Source: CAKXIK01 sp050947015 (lineage in GTDB: Bacteria > Bacillota > Clostridia > Oscillospirales > Acutalibacteraceae). From it: 64,000 nt of DNA. The notes below the pieces were generated by a model. That model searched no databases. It was not told the origin of the DNA and saw only the letters and a program-made list of their open reading frames with translations. Shown piece after piece: positions 8,712-17,128 of the stretch. The stretch is from positions 1-64,000 of the forward strand of contig JBMNVT010000006.1 of NCBI GenBank assembly GCA_050947015.1. Direction: 5' to 3'. The position numbers and the translations under genes were made by a program. Numbering within the stretch: the first letter of the stretch is position 1; every line of letters starts with the position of its first letter.

Positions 8712-10511
8712 ATGCTGTTATCTGCTGAGCATATTGACAAAAATTTTGGAACAAAGCAACTTCTGCAGGATGCCTCGCTCTACCTGAATGATCGTGAAAA
8801 GGTCGGAGTGATCGGCATTAATGGGACCGGGAAAAGCACGCTGCTGAAAATTCTTGCCGGGCTGGAACCGCCGGACCGCGGAACGATTTCCGTCAACCCT
8901 AATGTAAAAACCGTTTACCTGCCGCAGAACCCTCAGATGGACGATGAACTTACCGTGTTGGAAGAGGTGTTTAGCGGTCTTCCGCGTGAATTTGCCGAAG
9001 AACGCGGTTATGAAGCAAAAGCGATGCTTAACCGGCTGGGAATTCCCGATTTTGATGCAAGGATCTGGACTCTTTCCGGTGGGCAGCGCAAGCGGGTCGC
9101 TCTTGCGGCCGCACTGGCGCAGCCGGCCGATCTTTTGATTCTGGACGAGCCGACCAACCATCTGGACAGCGAAATGGTCTGCTGGCTGGAGCAACATCTT
9201 TGCCGGCTGAACAGCGGCTTGATCATGGTAACGCACGACCGGTATTTTTTGGAGCGCGTGGTCGGCCGCATTGTAGAACTGACCGGCGGCAGGCTTTATT
9301 CTTTTGAAGCCAATTACTCAAAATATCTGGAGCTGAAGGCACAGCGCGAGGAGATGGCGCAGGCCAGCGAGCGCAAACGCCAGTCGATTCTGCGGCGGGA
9401 GTATCAGTGGATTATGCGCGGCGCCCGCGCGCGCGGCACAAAGAGCCGGGAGCGCACGGAGCGTTATGAAGCTCTGAAGAATCAATCCGCACCGGAAACC
9501 GCAGAATCCGTTCAGATAACAGCCGCATCCAGTCGGCTGGGACGCAAGACCATTGAACTGAGCAATGTTTCCAAGTCGTTCGGCGGGCATATGGTGATCG
9601 ATGATTTTTCGTATTTGATTGCGCGAAACGATCGCATTGGCATCGTTGGCCGAAACGGAGCCGGAAAATCAACGCTGCTGAACCTGATCGCCGGGCGCCT
9701 TTCTCCCGATTCCGGCACCGTGGAAACAGGTTCCACCGTAAAGATCGGCTACTTTATGCAGGAGTGCGGCGAACTGGACTTTCAGCAGCGCGTTTACGAT
9801 TTTATCAGCGAAATTGCCGGAGAAGTGAAGACCGACGAAGGAACTTTTTCCGCTTCGCAGATGCTGGAGCGGTTCCTCTTCCCTGCCGACCTGCAGTACA
9901 CGGCGATCGGCAGGCTGAGCGGTGGAGAACGCAGACGGCTTTACCTGCTGAGTATTTTAATGGCTGCGCCGAACGTGCTGCTGCTGGACGAACCCACCAA
10001 CGATCTGGATATTGAAACATTGACCATTTTGGAAGATTATCTGGAATCGTTCCCCGGCGCGGTGCTTGCCGTTTCGCATGACCGCTATTTTCTAGACAAA
10101 ATTTCTGCCTCTATTTTTGATGTGACGGATAACGGCAAGGTGCGCTGCTGTTTGGGCAATTGCAGCGAATACGCCGAAAAACGCGCTATGGAACAGGCCG
10201 GTGAAAAGCCGCAGCCTGCGCCCGAAAAGACTGCCGCAGCCCGCCGGAACACTGCGCAGCGACCCCAAAAGCTGAAATTTACTTTTCGGGAAGAACGGGA
10301 ATTCGAAACCATTGATGACGACATTGCTGCGTTAGAGGCGCAGATTTCCGCCTGCGAAACAGAGCTTGACGCTTCGGCGAGCGATTACGTCCGCCTGCAG
10401 GAGCTGACGGCACGGAAAGAAACGCTGGAAGCCCAGCTGGAACAGAAAACCGAGCGTTGGGTTTATCTCAATGAGCTTGCGGAAAAGATCAATGCGCAGG
10501 AGCATCCGTAA
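8712..10511 (+). CDS. ABC-F ATPase, Uup-like
   Basis: 599 residues with two ATPase domains and no membrane segments. Domain 1: Walker A GINGTGKST, signature LSGGQRKRV, Walker B LLILDEPTNHLD; domain 2: GRNGAGKST, LSGGERRRL, LLLDEPTNDLD. A linker about 220-300 joins them, and a charged coiled coil at the C-terminus (about 530-595) resembles Uup. ABC-F proteins act on the ribosome or on translation-coupled processes. AAGGAGA lies upstream of ATG. The linker is not obviously that of an antibiotic-resistance ABC-F, so resistance is not claimed. Confidence 0.88.
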   Translation: MLLSAEHIDKNFGTKQLLQDASLYLNDREKVGVIGINGTGKSTLLKILAGLEPPDRGTISVNPNVKTVYLPQNPQMDDELTVLEEVFSGLPREFAEERGYEAKAMLNRLGIPDFDARIWTLSGGQRKRVALAAALAQPADLLILDEPTNHLDSEMVCWLEQHLCRLNSGLIMVTHDRYFLERVVGRIVELTGGRLYSFEANYSKYLELKAQREEMAQASERKRQSILRREYQWIMRGARARGTKSRERTERYEALKNQSAPETAESVQITAASSRLGRKTIELSNVSKSFGGHMVIDDFSYLIARNDRIGIVGRNGAGKSTLLNLIAGRLSPDSGTVETGSTVKIGYFMQECGELDFQQRVYDFISEIAGEVKTDEGTFSASQMLERFLFPADLQYTAIGRLSGGERRRLYLLSILMAAPNVLLLDEPTNDLDIETLTILEDYLESFPGAVLAVSHDRYFLDKISASIFDVTDNGKVRCCLGNCSEYAEKRAMEQAGEKPQPAPEKTAAARRNTAQRPQKLKFTFREEREFETIDDDIAALEAQISACETELDASASDYVRLQELTARKETLEAQLEQKTERWVYLNELAEKINAQEHP

Positions 10512-10598
10512 ACACAAAACAGGCCGTCGGCTGCGTGCTTTCCGCTCAGACCGCGCGGCTGTATGATAAACGAACAACAGAAAAGGAGTCGAAAAATC

Positions 10599-12350
10599 AT
10601 GAATCAAGAATGGTCGCTCAATGAGTTGTATCAGGGATATGACGACCCGAAATTTGCAGCGGACATGACAAAGCTTGACGGCTGCATTGCCGAGTTTGCC
10701 GCTTTTGCTGGTGATCTGACCGGGGATCCGGCGCAGGTGCTGCACCGCGGTGTGGAGCTTTTGAAAAAAATAAGCGAAACAGCCGATCTGTTGGGCGCAT
10801 ACGCTTCTCTTCAGCAGGCCGCCAACACGAGCGACGCCGAATCGGTCGCTGTGCTCGGCAGGCTGCAGCAAAAGCTTACCGCCATGGCCGAGCCACAGAC
10901 ACTGCTGACCCAATATGTGGCGTCCGTCGATCATCTAAATGACGTGATCGCATCGGATCCGCTGCTGACAGAACACGCGTTTTTGCTGGAAAACATCAAA
11001 GAAAACGCCCGTTACACGCTTTCTCCCGAGGTGGAAAAGGCAATCAGCCTTTACGAAATCAGCGGCTCCTCCGCCTGGAGCGATCTGCAGGGCTACCTGA
11101 CCTCCGGCGTGCCGGTGGAATACCGCGGAACTACCACAACACTTTCCGATATTCGCAACAAAGCATATGATCCGGATGAGTCTGTTCGCCGCGACGCTTA
11201 CGAAGCTGAGTTGAAAGCTTACGATCGCATTCAGGACGGCATCGCCTATTCGCTGAATTCCATCAAGCTGGAAACGCTGAACCGCTGCCGACTGCGCGGA
11301 TATGATTCTCCGCTGGACGAGGCATTGAAAAAAGCAAACATGAATCGTGAAACGTTGGACGCACTGCTGGGTGCGATGGAGGAATATCTGCCGAAATTCT
11401 GGGAATACCTGCGCGCCAAAGCAAAGCTGCTCGGCCATGAAAACGGCCTGCCCTGGTACGATCTGTTTGCACCGCTGAAGGGCAATGACCGCAAATTTAC
11501 CACCGAAGAATGCCGCGATTATCTGGTGCAGCTGTTTTCCGGGTTTGACGGCGAGGAGACAGAAATGATCCGCCGTTCCTTTGACGAAGCATGGATCGAT
11601 TTCTACCCGCGCGAAGGCAAGGTCGGCGGAGCATTCTGCGCTGCGATCCACCCGCTTCGGCAGAGCCGCATTCTGACCAACTATGGCGGTGCGCTCGGCG
11701 ATGTTGTCACGTTGGCGCACGAACTCGGTCATGCGTTCCACAATTACTGCCTTGCAGACAACAGTATTCTGAACATCGACGTTTCCATGCCGGTGGCGGA
11801 AACTGCCTCCACGTTCAATGAGGTCGTGGCCATGAACGCCGCCATTGCAGCCGAATCCGATCCGACAGCCCGCCGTGCGCTGATTGAAAATCAGCTGATG
11901 GATGCCGCGCAGATTATCTGCGACATTTATTCGCGCTACTTGTTTGAAAGTGCCGTTTTTGCGGCGCGCGATGATGAATTCATGTTCCCGGACAGGCTTT
12001 GTGAGATGATGCTGGACGCTCAGAAAAAAGCATACGGAACCGGCCTGGATCAAAACTGCCTGCATCCGTATATGTGGGCATGCAAGTCGCATTATTACAG
12101 CGGCAGCCTCAGCTTTTACAACTTTCCTTATGCGTTCGGCGGCCTGTTCGCCCGCGGTCTTTATGCCCAGTACCTCGAAAAGGGCGCAGCATTTGTTCCG
12201 CTTTACAAAAAGCTGCTCAAAGCCACCGGAACCACGACGGTTGAAGGCGCCGCGCTCGTTGCCGGAATCGATTTGACCGATCGGCAATTCTGGCGTTCCT
12301 CCCTGCAGCTGCTCGCTGACGAGATCGACGAATTTATTGCGCTTTGCTGA
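10599..12350 (+). CDS. pepF: Oligoendopeptidase F, M3 family
   Basis: 583 residues from ATG at 10599 (AAAAGGAG upstream). The zinc site HELGHAFH lies near residue 375, with the downstream Glu in the MPVAETASTFNE segment, and the N-terminal helical domain is of M3B/PepF type. It is a cytoplasmic metallopeptidase cutting short peptides, used for peptide turnover. A strong terminator follows. Confidence 0.9.
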   Translation: MNQEWSLNELYQGYDDPKFAADMTKLDGCIAEFAAFAGDLTGDPAQVLHRGVELLKKISETADLLGAYASLQQAANTSDAESVAVLGRLQQKLTAMAEPQTLLTQYVASVDHLNDVIASDPLLTEHAFLLENIKENARYTLSPEVEKAISLYEISGSSAWSDLQGYLTSGVPVEYRGTTTTLSDIRNKAYDPDESVRRDAYEAELKAYDRIQDGIAYSLNSIKLETLNRCRLRGYDSPLDEALKKANMNRETLDALLGAMEEYLPKFWEYLRAKAKLLGHENGLPWYDLFAPLKGNDRKFTTEECRDYLVQLFSGFDGEETEMIRRSFDEAWIDFYPREGKVGGAFCAAIHPLRQSRILTNYGGALGDVVTLAHELGHAFHNYCLADNSILNIDVSMPVAETASTFNEVVAMNAAIAAESDPTARRALIENQLMDAAQIICDIYSRYLFESAVFAARDDEFMFPDRLCEMMLDAQKKAYGTGLDQNCLHPYMWACKSHYYSGSLSFYNFPYAFGGLFARGLYAQYLEKGAAFVPLYKKLLKATGTTTVEGAALVAGIDLTDRQFWRSSLQLLADEIDEFIALC

Positions 12351-12384
12351 CCGCTCCGCGGCTTTCACCACCGCACACAGAAAG

Positions 12385-12424
12385 AACTGCTCTTCCGGCA
12401 TTCCGGTCGGAAGAGCAGTTTTTT
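12385..12424 (+). terminator. Terminator after pepF
   Basis: AACTGCTCTTCCG and CGGAAGAGCAGTT arms with a 10-base loop, followed by TTTTTT; 34 bases after the pepF stop. Confidence 0.9.
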
Positions 12425-12501
12425 ATTCTTTTCAACGGCAAGCTTTGCACTGTGCGAACAGGAGCAGAATTCCGACGACGCTTTTTTCCTCTCCGGTTTC
12501 G

Positions 12502-12530
12502 TTGAATTTATGTCCAATGTGTGGTATACT
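12502..12530 (+). promoter_or_regulatory. Promoter of LRR-dockerin/cohesin/prmA cluster
   Basis: TTGAAT (12502-12507), 17-base spacer, TATACT (12525-12530); 49 bases upstream of the LRR-dockerin start. The preceding terminator isolates it from pepF. Confidence 0.6.
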
Positions 12531-12579
12531 GATAATATCTTTAATTTTTCTGCATTTTTACCGGAAAGAGGGACTTGGA

Positions 12580-13674
12580 ATGAAGCCCAAACAAACACAC
12601 CGTCTGCTTGGGGTACTGCTCGCCGTGTTGCTGTTTGCAGGCAGTCTGCTGTTACCATCTGCTGCAGCAGGTACTGTAACCGTAAACGACGCTAATCTAA
12701 GGTCTGCTCTGACGGCGGCGCTTGGCACCGGCAGCATCACGACCGACAATATGAAGTCGCTCACAACGCTTGATCTGTCCGGGAAAAAAATATCCGATCT
12801 GACCGGATTGGAGGCCGCGGTGAATTTGACACATCTTTCTCTGCGGAACAACTCCATCGCAGACATCTCGGCGCTGGCCGGGCTGACGCAGCTGACAACA
12901 CTTGATTTATCCGGAAACCGGATTTCCTCGGTTACCCCGCTCGCCTCCATGAGCTCTCTGCGCGTTCTGCATTTAACCGGAAATGAGGTGGACAGCCTGG
13001 TCGCTCTGGAAACCCTGCAGAAGCTGCAGTTTTTGTTTTGCGAAAACAACCGGCTGAACCTTTCTGAGGGAAGCCCCGCTTCTGGGAGCATCAAAGCCCT
13101 CTCGCTCCGCGGTTGTTATGTTGTGACCGGAACCCAAAAATCCGAACCGGATCCCGGCTCCGGAAGCAGTTCCCCGTCCTCTCTTCCGTCTGCCAGCTCC
13201 GATTCCGTTATTACCAACGCAAAGATAACGGTCAAACCCGGTTCATCCGCTAAAATTGACCGGACAACAAATTATCTTTCCGGAATTGCGCAAAACACCC
13301 CTGTTACCAAGGTACAGTCCCTGTTGGACGGCAGCGGATGCACGCTCCGTGTTTTGAATTCTTCCGGCACTGCCGCCTCCGGAAATTTTTCTACAGGAAT
13401 GAAGGTACAGCTCATCAACTCGGTCGGAACTGTGCTCGACGAGCTGACGGTCGTAGTGTATGGGGATATCAACGGAAACGGCAGTATCGATATTGGGGAT
13501 TTAGTACTTGTCAATCAGCATGTATTAAAGCTGCGTACTTTGGAAGGTGCATATTTTGAAGCCGGAAATGCTGCAAAAAAAGTAAATAACAATTCGTCTG
13601 ATACAACTGTTGATATCGGCGATTTGGTAATTATTAATCAATGCGTATTGAAGCTGCGTACCTTAGAACAGTAA
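12580..13674 (+). CDS. Secreted leucine-rich-repeat protein with C-terminal type I dockerin
   Basis: 364 residues from ATG at 12580 (AGAGGG upstream). Residues 1-28 are a signal peptide. About 62-155 hold five 22-residue leucine-rich repeats of internalin/SDS22 type (TTLDLSGNRISSVTPLASMS is typical). A Ser/Pro linker about 188-206 leads to a beta-rich module about 207-290 that I recall seeing beside dockerins in Ruminococcaceae. The last 75 residues are a dockerin: GDINGNGSIDIGDL gives a complete calcium loop, the second loop is SSDTTVDIGDL, and both are followed by nearly identical helices (LVNQHVLKLRTL and IINQCVLKLRTL). Dockerins bind cohesins; a cohesin protein is encoded 14 bases downstream. 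No catalytic domain, so the LRRs probably mediate protein binding. Confidence 0.88.
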   Translation: MKPKQTHRLLGVLLAVLLFAGSLLLPSAAAGTVTVNDANLRSALTAALGTGSITTDNMKSLTTLDLSGKKISDLTGLEAAVNLTHLSLRNNSIADISALAGLTQLTTLDLSGNRISSVTPLASMSSLRVLHLTGNEVDSLVALETLQKLQFLFCENNRLNLSEGSPASGSIKALSLRGCYVVTGTQKSEPDPGSGSSSPSSLPSASSDSVITNAKITVKPGSSAKIDRTTNYLSGIAQNTPVTKVQSLLDGSGCTLRVLNSSGTAASGNFSTGMKVQLINSVGTVLDELTVVVYGDINGNGSIDIGDLVLVNQHVLKLRTLEGAYFEAGNAAKKVNNNSSDTTVDIGDLVIINQCVLKLRTLEQ

Positions 13675-13688
13675 ATCGGAGGTTATCG

Positions 13689-14810
13689 ATGTTTCGGAAT
13701 AAAAAATTTGTTTGCTCGCTTTTAGCCTGCTTATTCCTTTTGTGCTCTCTGCTGATTCCTGCTATCTCCCTAAAAACTGTGTTGGCTTCTACCGGATCGG
13801 TAAGCCTGTCGACAAAGATCACATCCGCTAAACCCGGAGACACAATTACTGTCACTGTTTCTGCCAACTCATCTACTGCTTTTTTGGGTGTATCCGCTAC
13901 TGTTCAGTTCTCTTCCGCTTTTTTTGAATTCGAGCAGGTTAATGTAGACAACACCTCTGCAGGGCATCCAAGTGCGGATACCGTCACATTTACATATAAA
14001 TGTGATGATATGACCGGTGTTACATCCCAAGAACTTGGCAATATCATATTAAAGGTAAAAAGCAATGTATCCAGTGGAAGTACTGGAGCTATAAAAGTTA
14101 CAGAAGCATTCGGATCAGACAGCAATGGACAAACGGGTGCTTTTTCCGGTAATTCCGTCACCATAAAAGCGCCTGCTTCCCCAAGCAGCAAGCCTCCCGC
14201 TACAAGCAGCCGGCCCACGGCCGGCTCCAAGGCAAGCCTTGCTTCTCTTTCCTTTGCAGAGACCGACTTAAACAGGGCGTTTTCGGCTACAGTGACGGAA
14301 TACAGCGCTACCGTGGCAAACACGGTCACTGCGCTGACGGTCAACGCCAAAGCGGCTGACAGCGGCGCAAAGGTTACCATCAGCGGGAACGAAAATCTGA
14401 AGGTCGGCATCAATTACGTGATCGTAAAAGTCACCGCGCCCAACGGAGCAACCAAGCAATACAACATTACCGTTACCCGTCAGGCAGCCGGAGCTTCTTC
14501 ACAGACCGCTGTTTCCTCCGCGCAAAACAGCTCCGCCGGAAGCCGCCCTGTTACATCAACCGGCGGAAGCTCTGTTGATACATCCGACAGTTTCGCTGAT
14601 GCGCCTGACAGCTCGGTTGATTCCGCAGTGGAAGAGGATTCCTCCGCGGCTTCGGAAGCTGACATTTCCTCCGGGGAAGAAACCGCTTACGATAACGCGC
14701 CTGATCTTTCGGGACGGGTGGTTCACGTTGCATACATTGGCGGTATGATTATTTGTCTGCTGCTTGGCTGCATGTTGGGTTATTATATTCGAGGACGAAA
14801 GGAATCCTGA
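13689..14810 (+). CDS. Membrane-anchored cohesin-domain protein
   Basis: 373 residues, start chosen at ATG 13689 behind GGAGG. Signal peptide about 1-33; a cohesin-like beta sandwich about 35-160 (SLSTKITSAKPGDTITVTVS, FLGVSATVQFSSAFFEFEQV); a Ser/Pro linker; a cadherin-like beta-sandwich domain about 180-270 (AFSATVTEYSATV, LKVGINYVIVKVTAPNG, YNITVTRQ); a long Ser/Asp/Glu-rich stalk; and one C-terminal membrane helix followed by RGRKES. The protein should display one cohesin outside the membrane. Its neighbour carries a dockerin, so the two probably form a surface complex. Assignment of the first domain as cohesin rests on pattern and context. Confidence 0.78.
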   Translation: MFRNKKFVCSLLACLFLLCSLLIPAISLKTVLASTGSVSLSTKITSAKPGDTITVTVSANSSTAFLGVSATVQFSSAFFEFEQVNVDNTSAGHPSADTVTFTYKCDDMTGVTSQELGNIILKVKSNVSSGSTGAIKVTEAFGSDSNGQTGAFSGNSVTIKAPASPSSKPPATSSRPTAGSKASLASLSFAETDLNRAFSATVTEYSATVANTVTALTVNAKAADSGAKVTISGNENLKVGINYVIVKVTAPNGATKQYNITVTRQAAGASSQTAVSSAQNSSAGSRPVTSTGGSSVDTSDSFADAPDSSVDSAVEEDSSAASEADISSGEETAYDNAPDLSGRVVHVAYIGGMIICLLLGCMLGYYIRGRKES

Positions 14811-14814
14811 TACC

Positions 14815-15738
14815 ATGGAATGGACTGAAATTACCGTTAAGGTACCCACAAAAGATTTGGAAAAAACCGAAGCGATTGCGCAGATGGTCGTGTCGTACGG
14901 CATTTACATTGAGGATTATTCCAATCTGGAACAGGAGGCAATGGAAATTGCCCATATTGACCTGATTGACGAAGATCTACTGCGGAAGGATCGCACCTGC
15001 GGAATTGTGCATGTATATATCAGCCCCGAAGCCGCTCCCGCCGAGGCACTTGTTTTTCTGGAGGAACGCTGCCGCGCTGCGGGGATCTGTGCGGAGATTT
15101 CCCGTTCACCGATCAGCGAGGAAGATTGGGCCAACGAATGGAAACAGTATTTCAAACCGTTGGAAACCGGTAAAAAGCTTGCCGTCTGCCCCACTTGGGA
15201 GCATTATGAAAACCCGGAACACCGCACTGTACTGAAGATCGATCCCGGTATGGCGTTCGGCACGGGCGGTCATGCCACCACGCGGCTGTGCCTAGAGACG
15301 CTGGAGGATTACATTACGCCGCAAACCGAGCTGCTCGACCTTGGCTGCGGCAGCGGAATTCTTTCCATTGCGTCTCTACTGCTCGGCGCAAAGCGCGCCG
15401 TCGGCGTGGATATTGACCCGCTTGCCGTGAAAACAGCGCTGGAAAACGGCGCACTAAACGGCTTTACTCCGCCCCGGTATACCATTTTAGAGGGCAATCT
15501 GACAGACCGGCTGCACGAAAAATTTGACGTTGTGGCGGCAAACATTGTGGCCGACGTAATTATTATGTTCTGCCCGCAGGTGAAAAACTATATGAAGCCC
15601 GGTGCTTCTTTTGTCACCTCCGGCATTATTGACACACGCGAACAGGATGTGCTCCATGCTTTTGCCGCAAATGGCCTGCAGGTTCGCAGCCGCAAGGAAA
15701 GCGGCGGCTGGCTGAGTTTTGTCTGCACGACCGACTGA
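14815..15738 (+). CDS. prmA: Ribosomal protein L11 methyltransferase
   Basis: 307 residues from ATG at 14815, four bases after the cohesin gene's stop. The N-terminal substrate-recognition domain (about 1-110) precedes a Rossmann methyltransferase with LDLGCGSGILSIAS as the SAM-binding motif and DPGMAFGTGGHATT, a strongly conserved PrmA segment. It trimethylates ribosomal protein L11 in the cytoplasm. Its position right behind two surface-protein genes is unusual; in many Firmicutes prmA sits with dnaJ or a 16S rRNA methyltransferase. Confidence 0.93.
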   Translation: MEWTEITVKVPTKDLEKTEAIAQMVVSYGIYIEDYSNLEQEAMEIAHIDLIDEDLLRKDRTCGIVHVYISPEAAPAEALVFLEERCRAAGICAEISRSPISEEDWANEWKQYFKPLETGKKLAVCPTWEHYENPEHRTVLKIDPGMAFGTGGHATTRLCLETLEDYITPQTELLDLGCGSGILSIASLLLGAKRAVGVDIDPLAVKTALENGALNGFTPPRYTILEGNLTDRLHEKFDVVAANIVADVIIMFCPQVKNYMKPGASFVTSGIIDTREQDVLHAFAANGLQVRSRKESGGWLSFVCTTD

Positions 15739-15806
15739 TCCAGCAAAAAGCATGGTTCATTCATACTTTGTTTCGGCGAAGTTAAAAATTTATTTACAGC
15801 GCCGTT

Positions 15807-15836
15807 ACATATTTTATCGTCCCACAGGCTATAATA
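15807..15836 (+). promoter_or_regulatory. Sigma-F/G-like promoter of small RNA candidate
   Basis: ACATA (15807-15811), 15-base spacer, GGCTATAATA (15827-15836). The -10 element matches the forespore sigma-F consensus GGnnAnAnTw at every fixed position and the -35 element matches GYWTA at 4 of 5. The same bases contain a sigma-A TATAAT, but its -35 match (TTACAT, 19-base spacer) is weak. Confidence 0.45.
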
Positions 15837-15840
15837 AAGG

Positions 15841-15950
15841 CGTACCAAAGAGATCGGAACCGCACCGATCTGGTACGATAACCCCTCCTCAATATAACCC
15901 CTCAAGCTTAGAAAAAACGTCGGACTGCCGCTAAGTCCGACGTTTTTTCC
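15841..15950 (+). ncRNA. Small RNA candidate with two C-rich motifs
   Basis: A compact unit with no reading frame. A 5' hairpin pairs 15841-15846 with 15872-15877 and 15851-15857 with 15865-15871 (CGTACC…GGTACG, AGATCGG…CCGATCT). A single-stranded linker then carries ACCCCTCC and ACCCCTC, which could pair with AGGAGG-type ribosome-binding sites. A terminator follows, with AACGTCGGACT and AGTCCGACGTT arms (15916-15944) and a T-run. Predicted length is about 110 nt. The architecture resembles C-rich Firmicutes regulatory RNAs (RsaE/RoxS, LhrC type), and with a forespore-like promoter it could be a relative of the sporulation RNA CsfG; I cannot verify the sequence match. Confidence 0.6.
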
Positions 15951-16007
15951 GTTTTTTTGGCAAACATAACCGTCATCCCGTTTCCGGAGAACAAGTTTTA
16001 CCGTTCT

Positions 16008-16970
16008 CCACACAGCTTTGCTGCGGCGCAGTTGAGGGGACTGCCGGCGCTCTGGCGGCGACTGCTGCATAGCGCAGCGGCGCGAAAACGCTGATTATTG
16101 AGCAGTTTGGTAGTCTCGGCGGTTCCGCAGCCGTCGGTCTTGTTACGCCGCTGATGTCATCACACATTCCGAACGACCGCGGCCACCGCCGCCTGGGGAA
16201 TGAGATCACCCGGCGGATGCGCGCGCTTGGCGGCATTGAAAACGACGATTACAAGTTTGACCCCGCCTTGCTTCCGTTTGTGTTGGAGGATATGACCGCG
16301 GGCTGCGAAATTCTCTATCATTCCATGATCGTCAGCTGTTCGGTTGAAAGCCACCGGATTTCACATGTCGTCGTCAGCAATAAGGACGGCCTTTCGGCAT
16401 ATTCGGCCAAATATTTTATCGATGCCACCGGAGATGCCGATTTGGCGCAGTTTGCAGGCGTTCCATGCGGTGTCGGCGATCAGAACGGCATCAACCAGCC
16501 TGTTTCCCTGCGGTTTGAAATGGCCGGGATCGATTTTGACACCTTTCATGCACAGATGAAAGAGCTTGGCTATAATGGCAAAAAATATTTTGCCATGAAC
16601 TGCCCTTCCGCCGTAGACGAGCTGCTCTTGCAGGCGGAGTGTGACGGCGTGTTAGAGCATCAGGACGCCGTTTATTTTCAGGCCTTTGAGATTCCGGGCA
16701 GACCGGATGCCATGAATTTTAACTGCCCCGAACTGACAACATATGATTGCAAAAGGAGCTGATAATCTGCTGGTGACAGGCCGCTGCGCCGGTTTTGATT
16801 TTCGGGCGCAATCGGCCGCCAGAATGCAGCTGATCTGTCGTTCCATGGGCGAAGCAGCCAGCATTGGCGCTGCCTATGCGGCCCGGCAGTTTGATCTGCC
16901 TGCGTTTTCTTCCCTGAACCTTGACGAAGTTATGCGCCTGTTTCGGGAATTTGAGACTGCCAATGACTGA
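16008..16970 (+). pseudogene. FAD-dependent oxidoreductase, degraded
   Basis: Pieces of an FAD_oxidored-type protein are recognisable in order. About 16020-16120 gives a decayed dinucleotide-binding loop (TAGALAATAA, an in-frame TAG, then RSGAKTLIIEQFGSLGG). From 16120 to about 16745 the frame stays open (VGLVTPLMSS, YFIDATGDADLAQFAG). A frameshift and a loss of roughly 150 residues follow, and 16743-16970 in another frame gives the C-terminal KGADNLLVTGRC and MGEAASIGAAYAARQ. A premature stop, a frameshift and an internal deletion make function very unlikely. No start or ribosome-binding site remains. Confidence 0.8.
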
Positions 16971-17128
16971 TTTCTGTGTTTTCCGCATTTCACGCATTTT
17001 TCTTTTATCAAAGCGTTCTGTTTTTTCATTTTTAATTCTTTTTTGAATCCCCGCTTCATAAAAATTAAATTGCTGCGGCATATTCGCCGAAAAAGGAGGG
17101 CATATTAAGGGCGGAGGTGCAGCAGACA

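Noticed and set aside
8712..10511. ABC-F gene as an antibiotic-resistance determinant
   Set aside because: The C-terminal coiled coil and linker look Uup-like and the context is housekeeping; nothing points to resistance.
12580..14810. Reading the dockerin/cohesin pair as part of a cellulosome
   Set aside because: No glycoside hydrolase, scaffoldin or cellulose-binding module is nearby; only the two-protein pair is supported.
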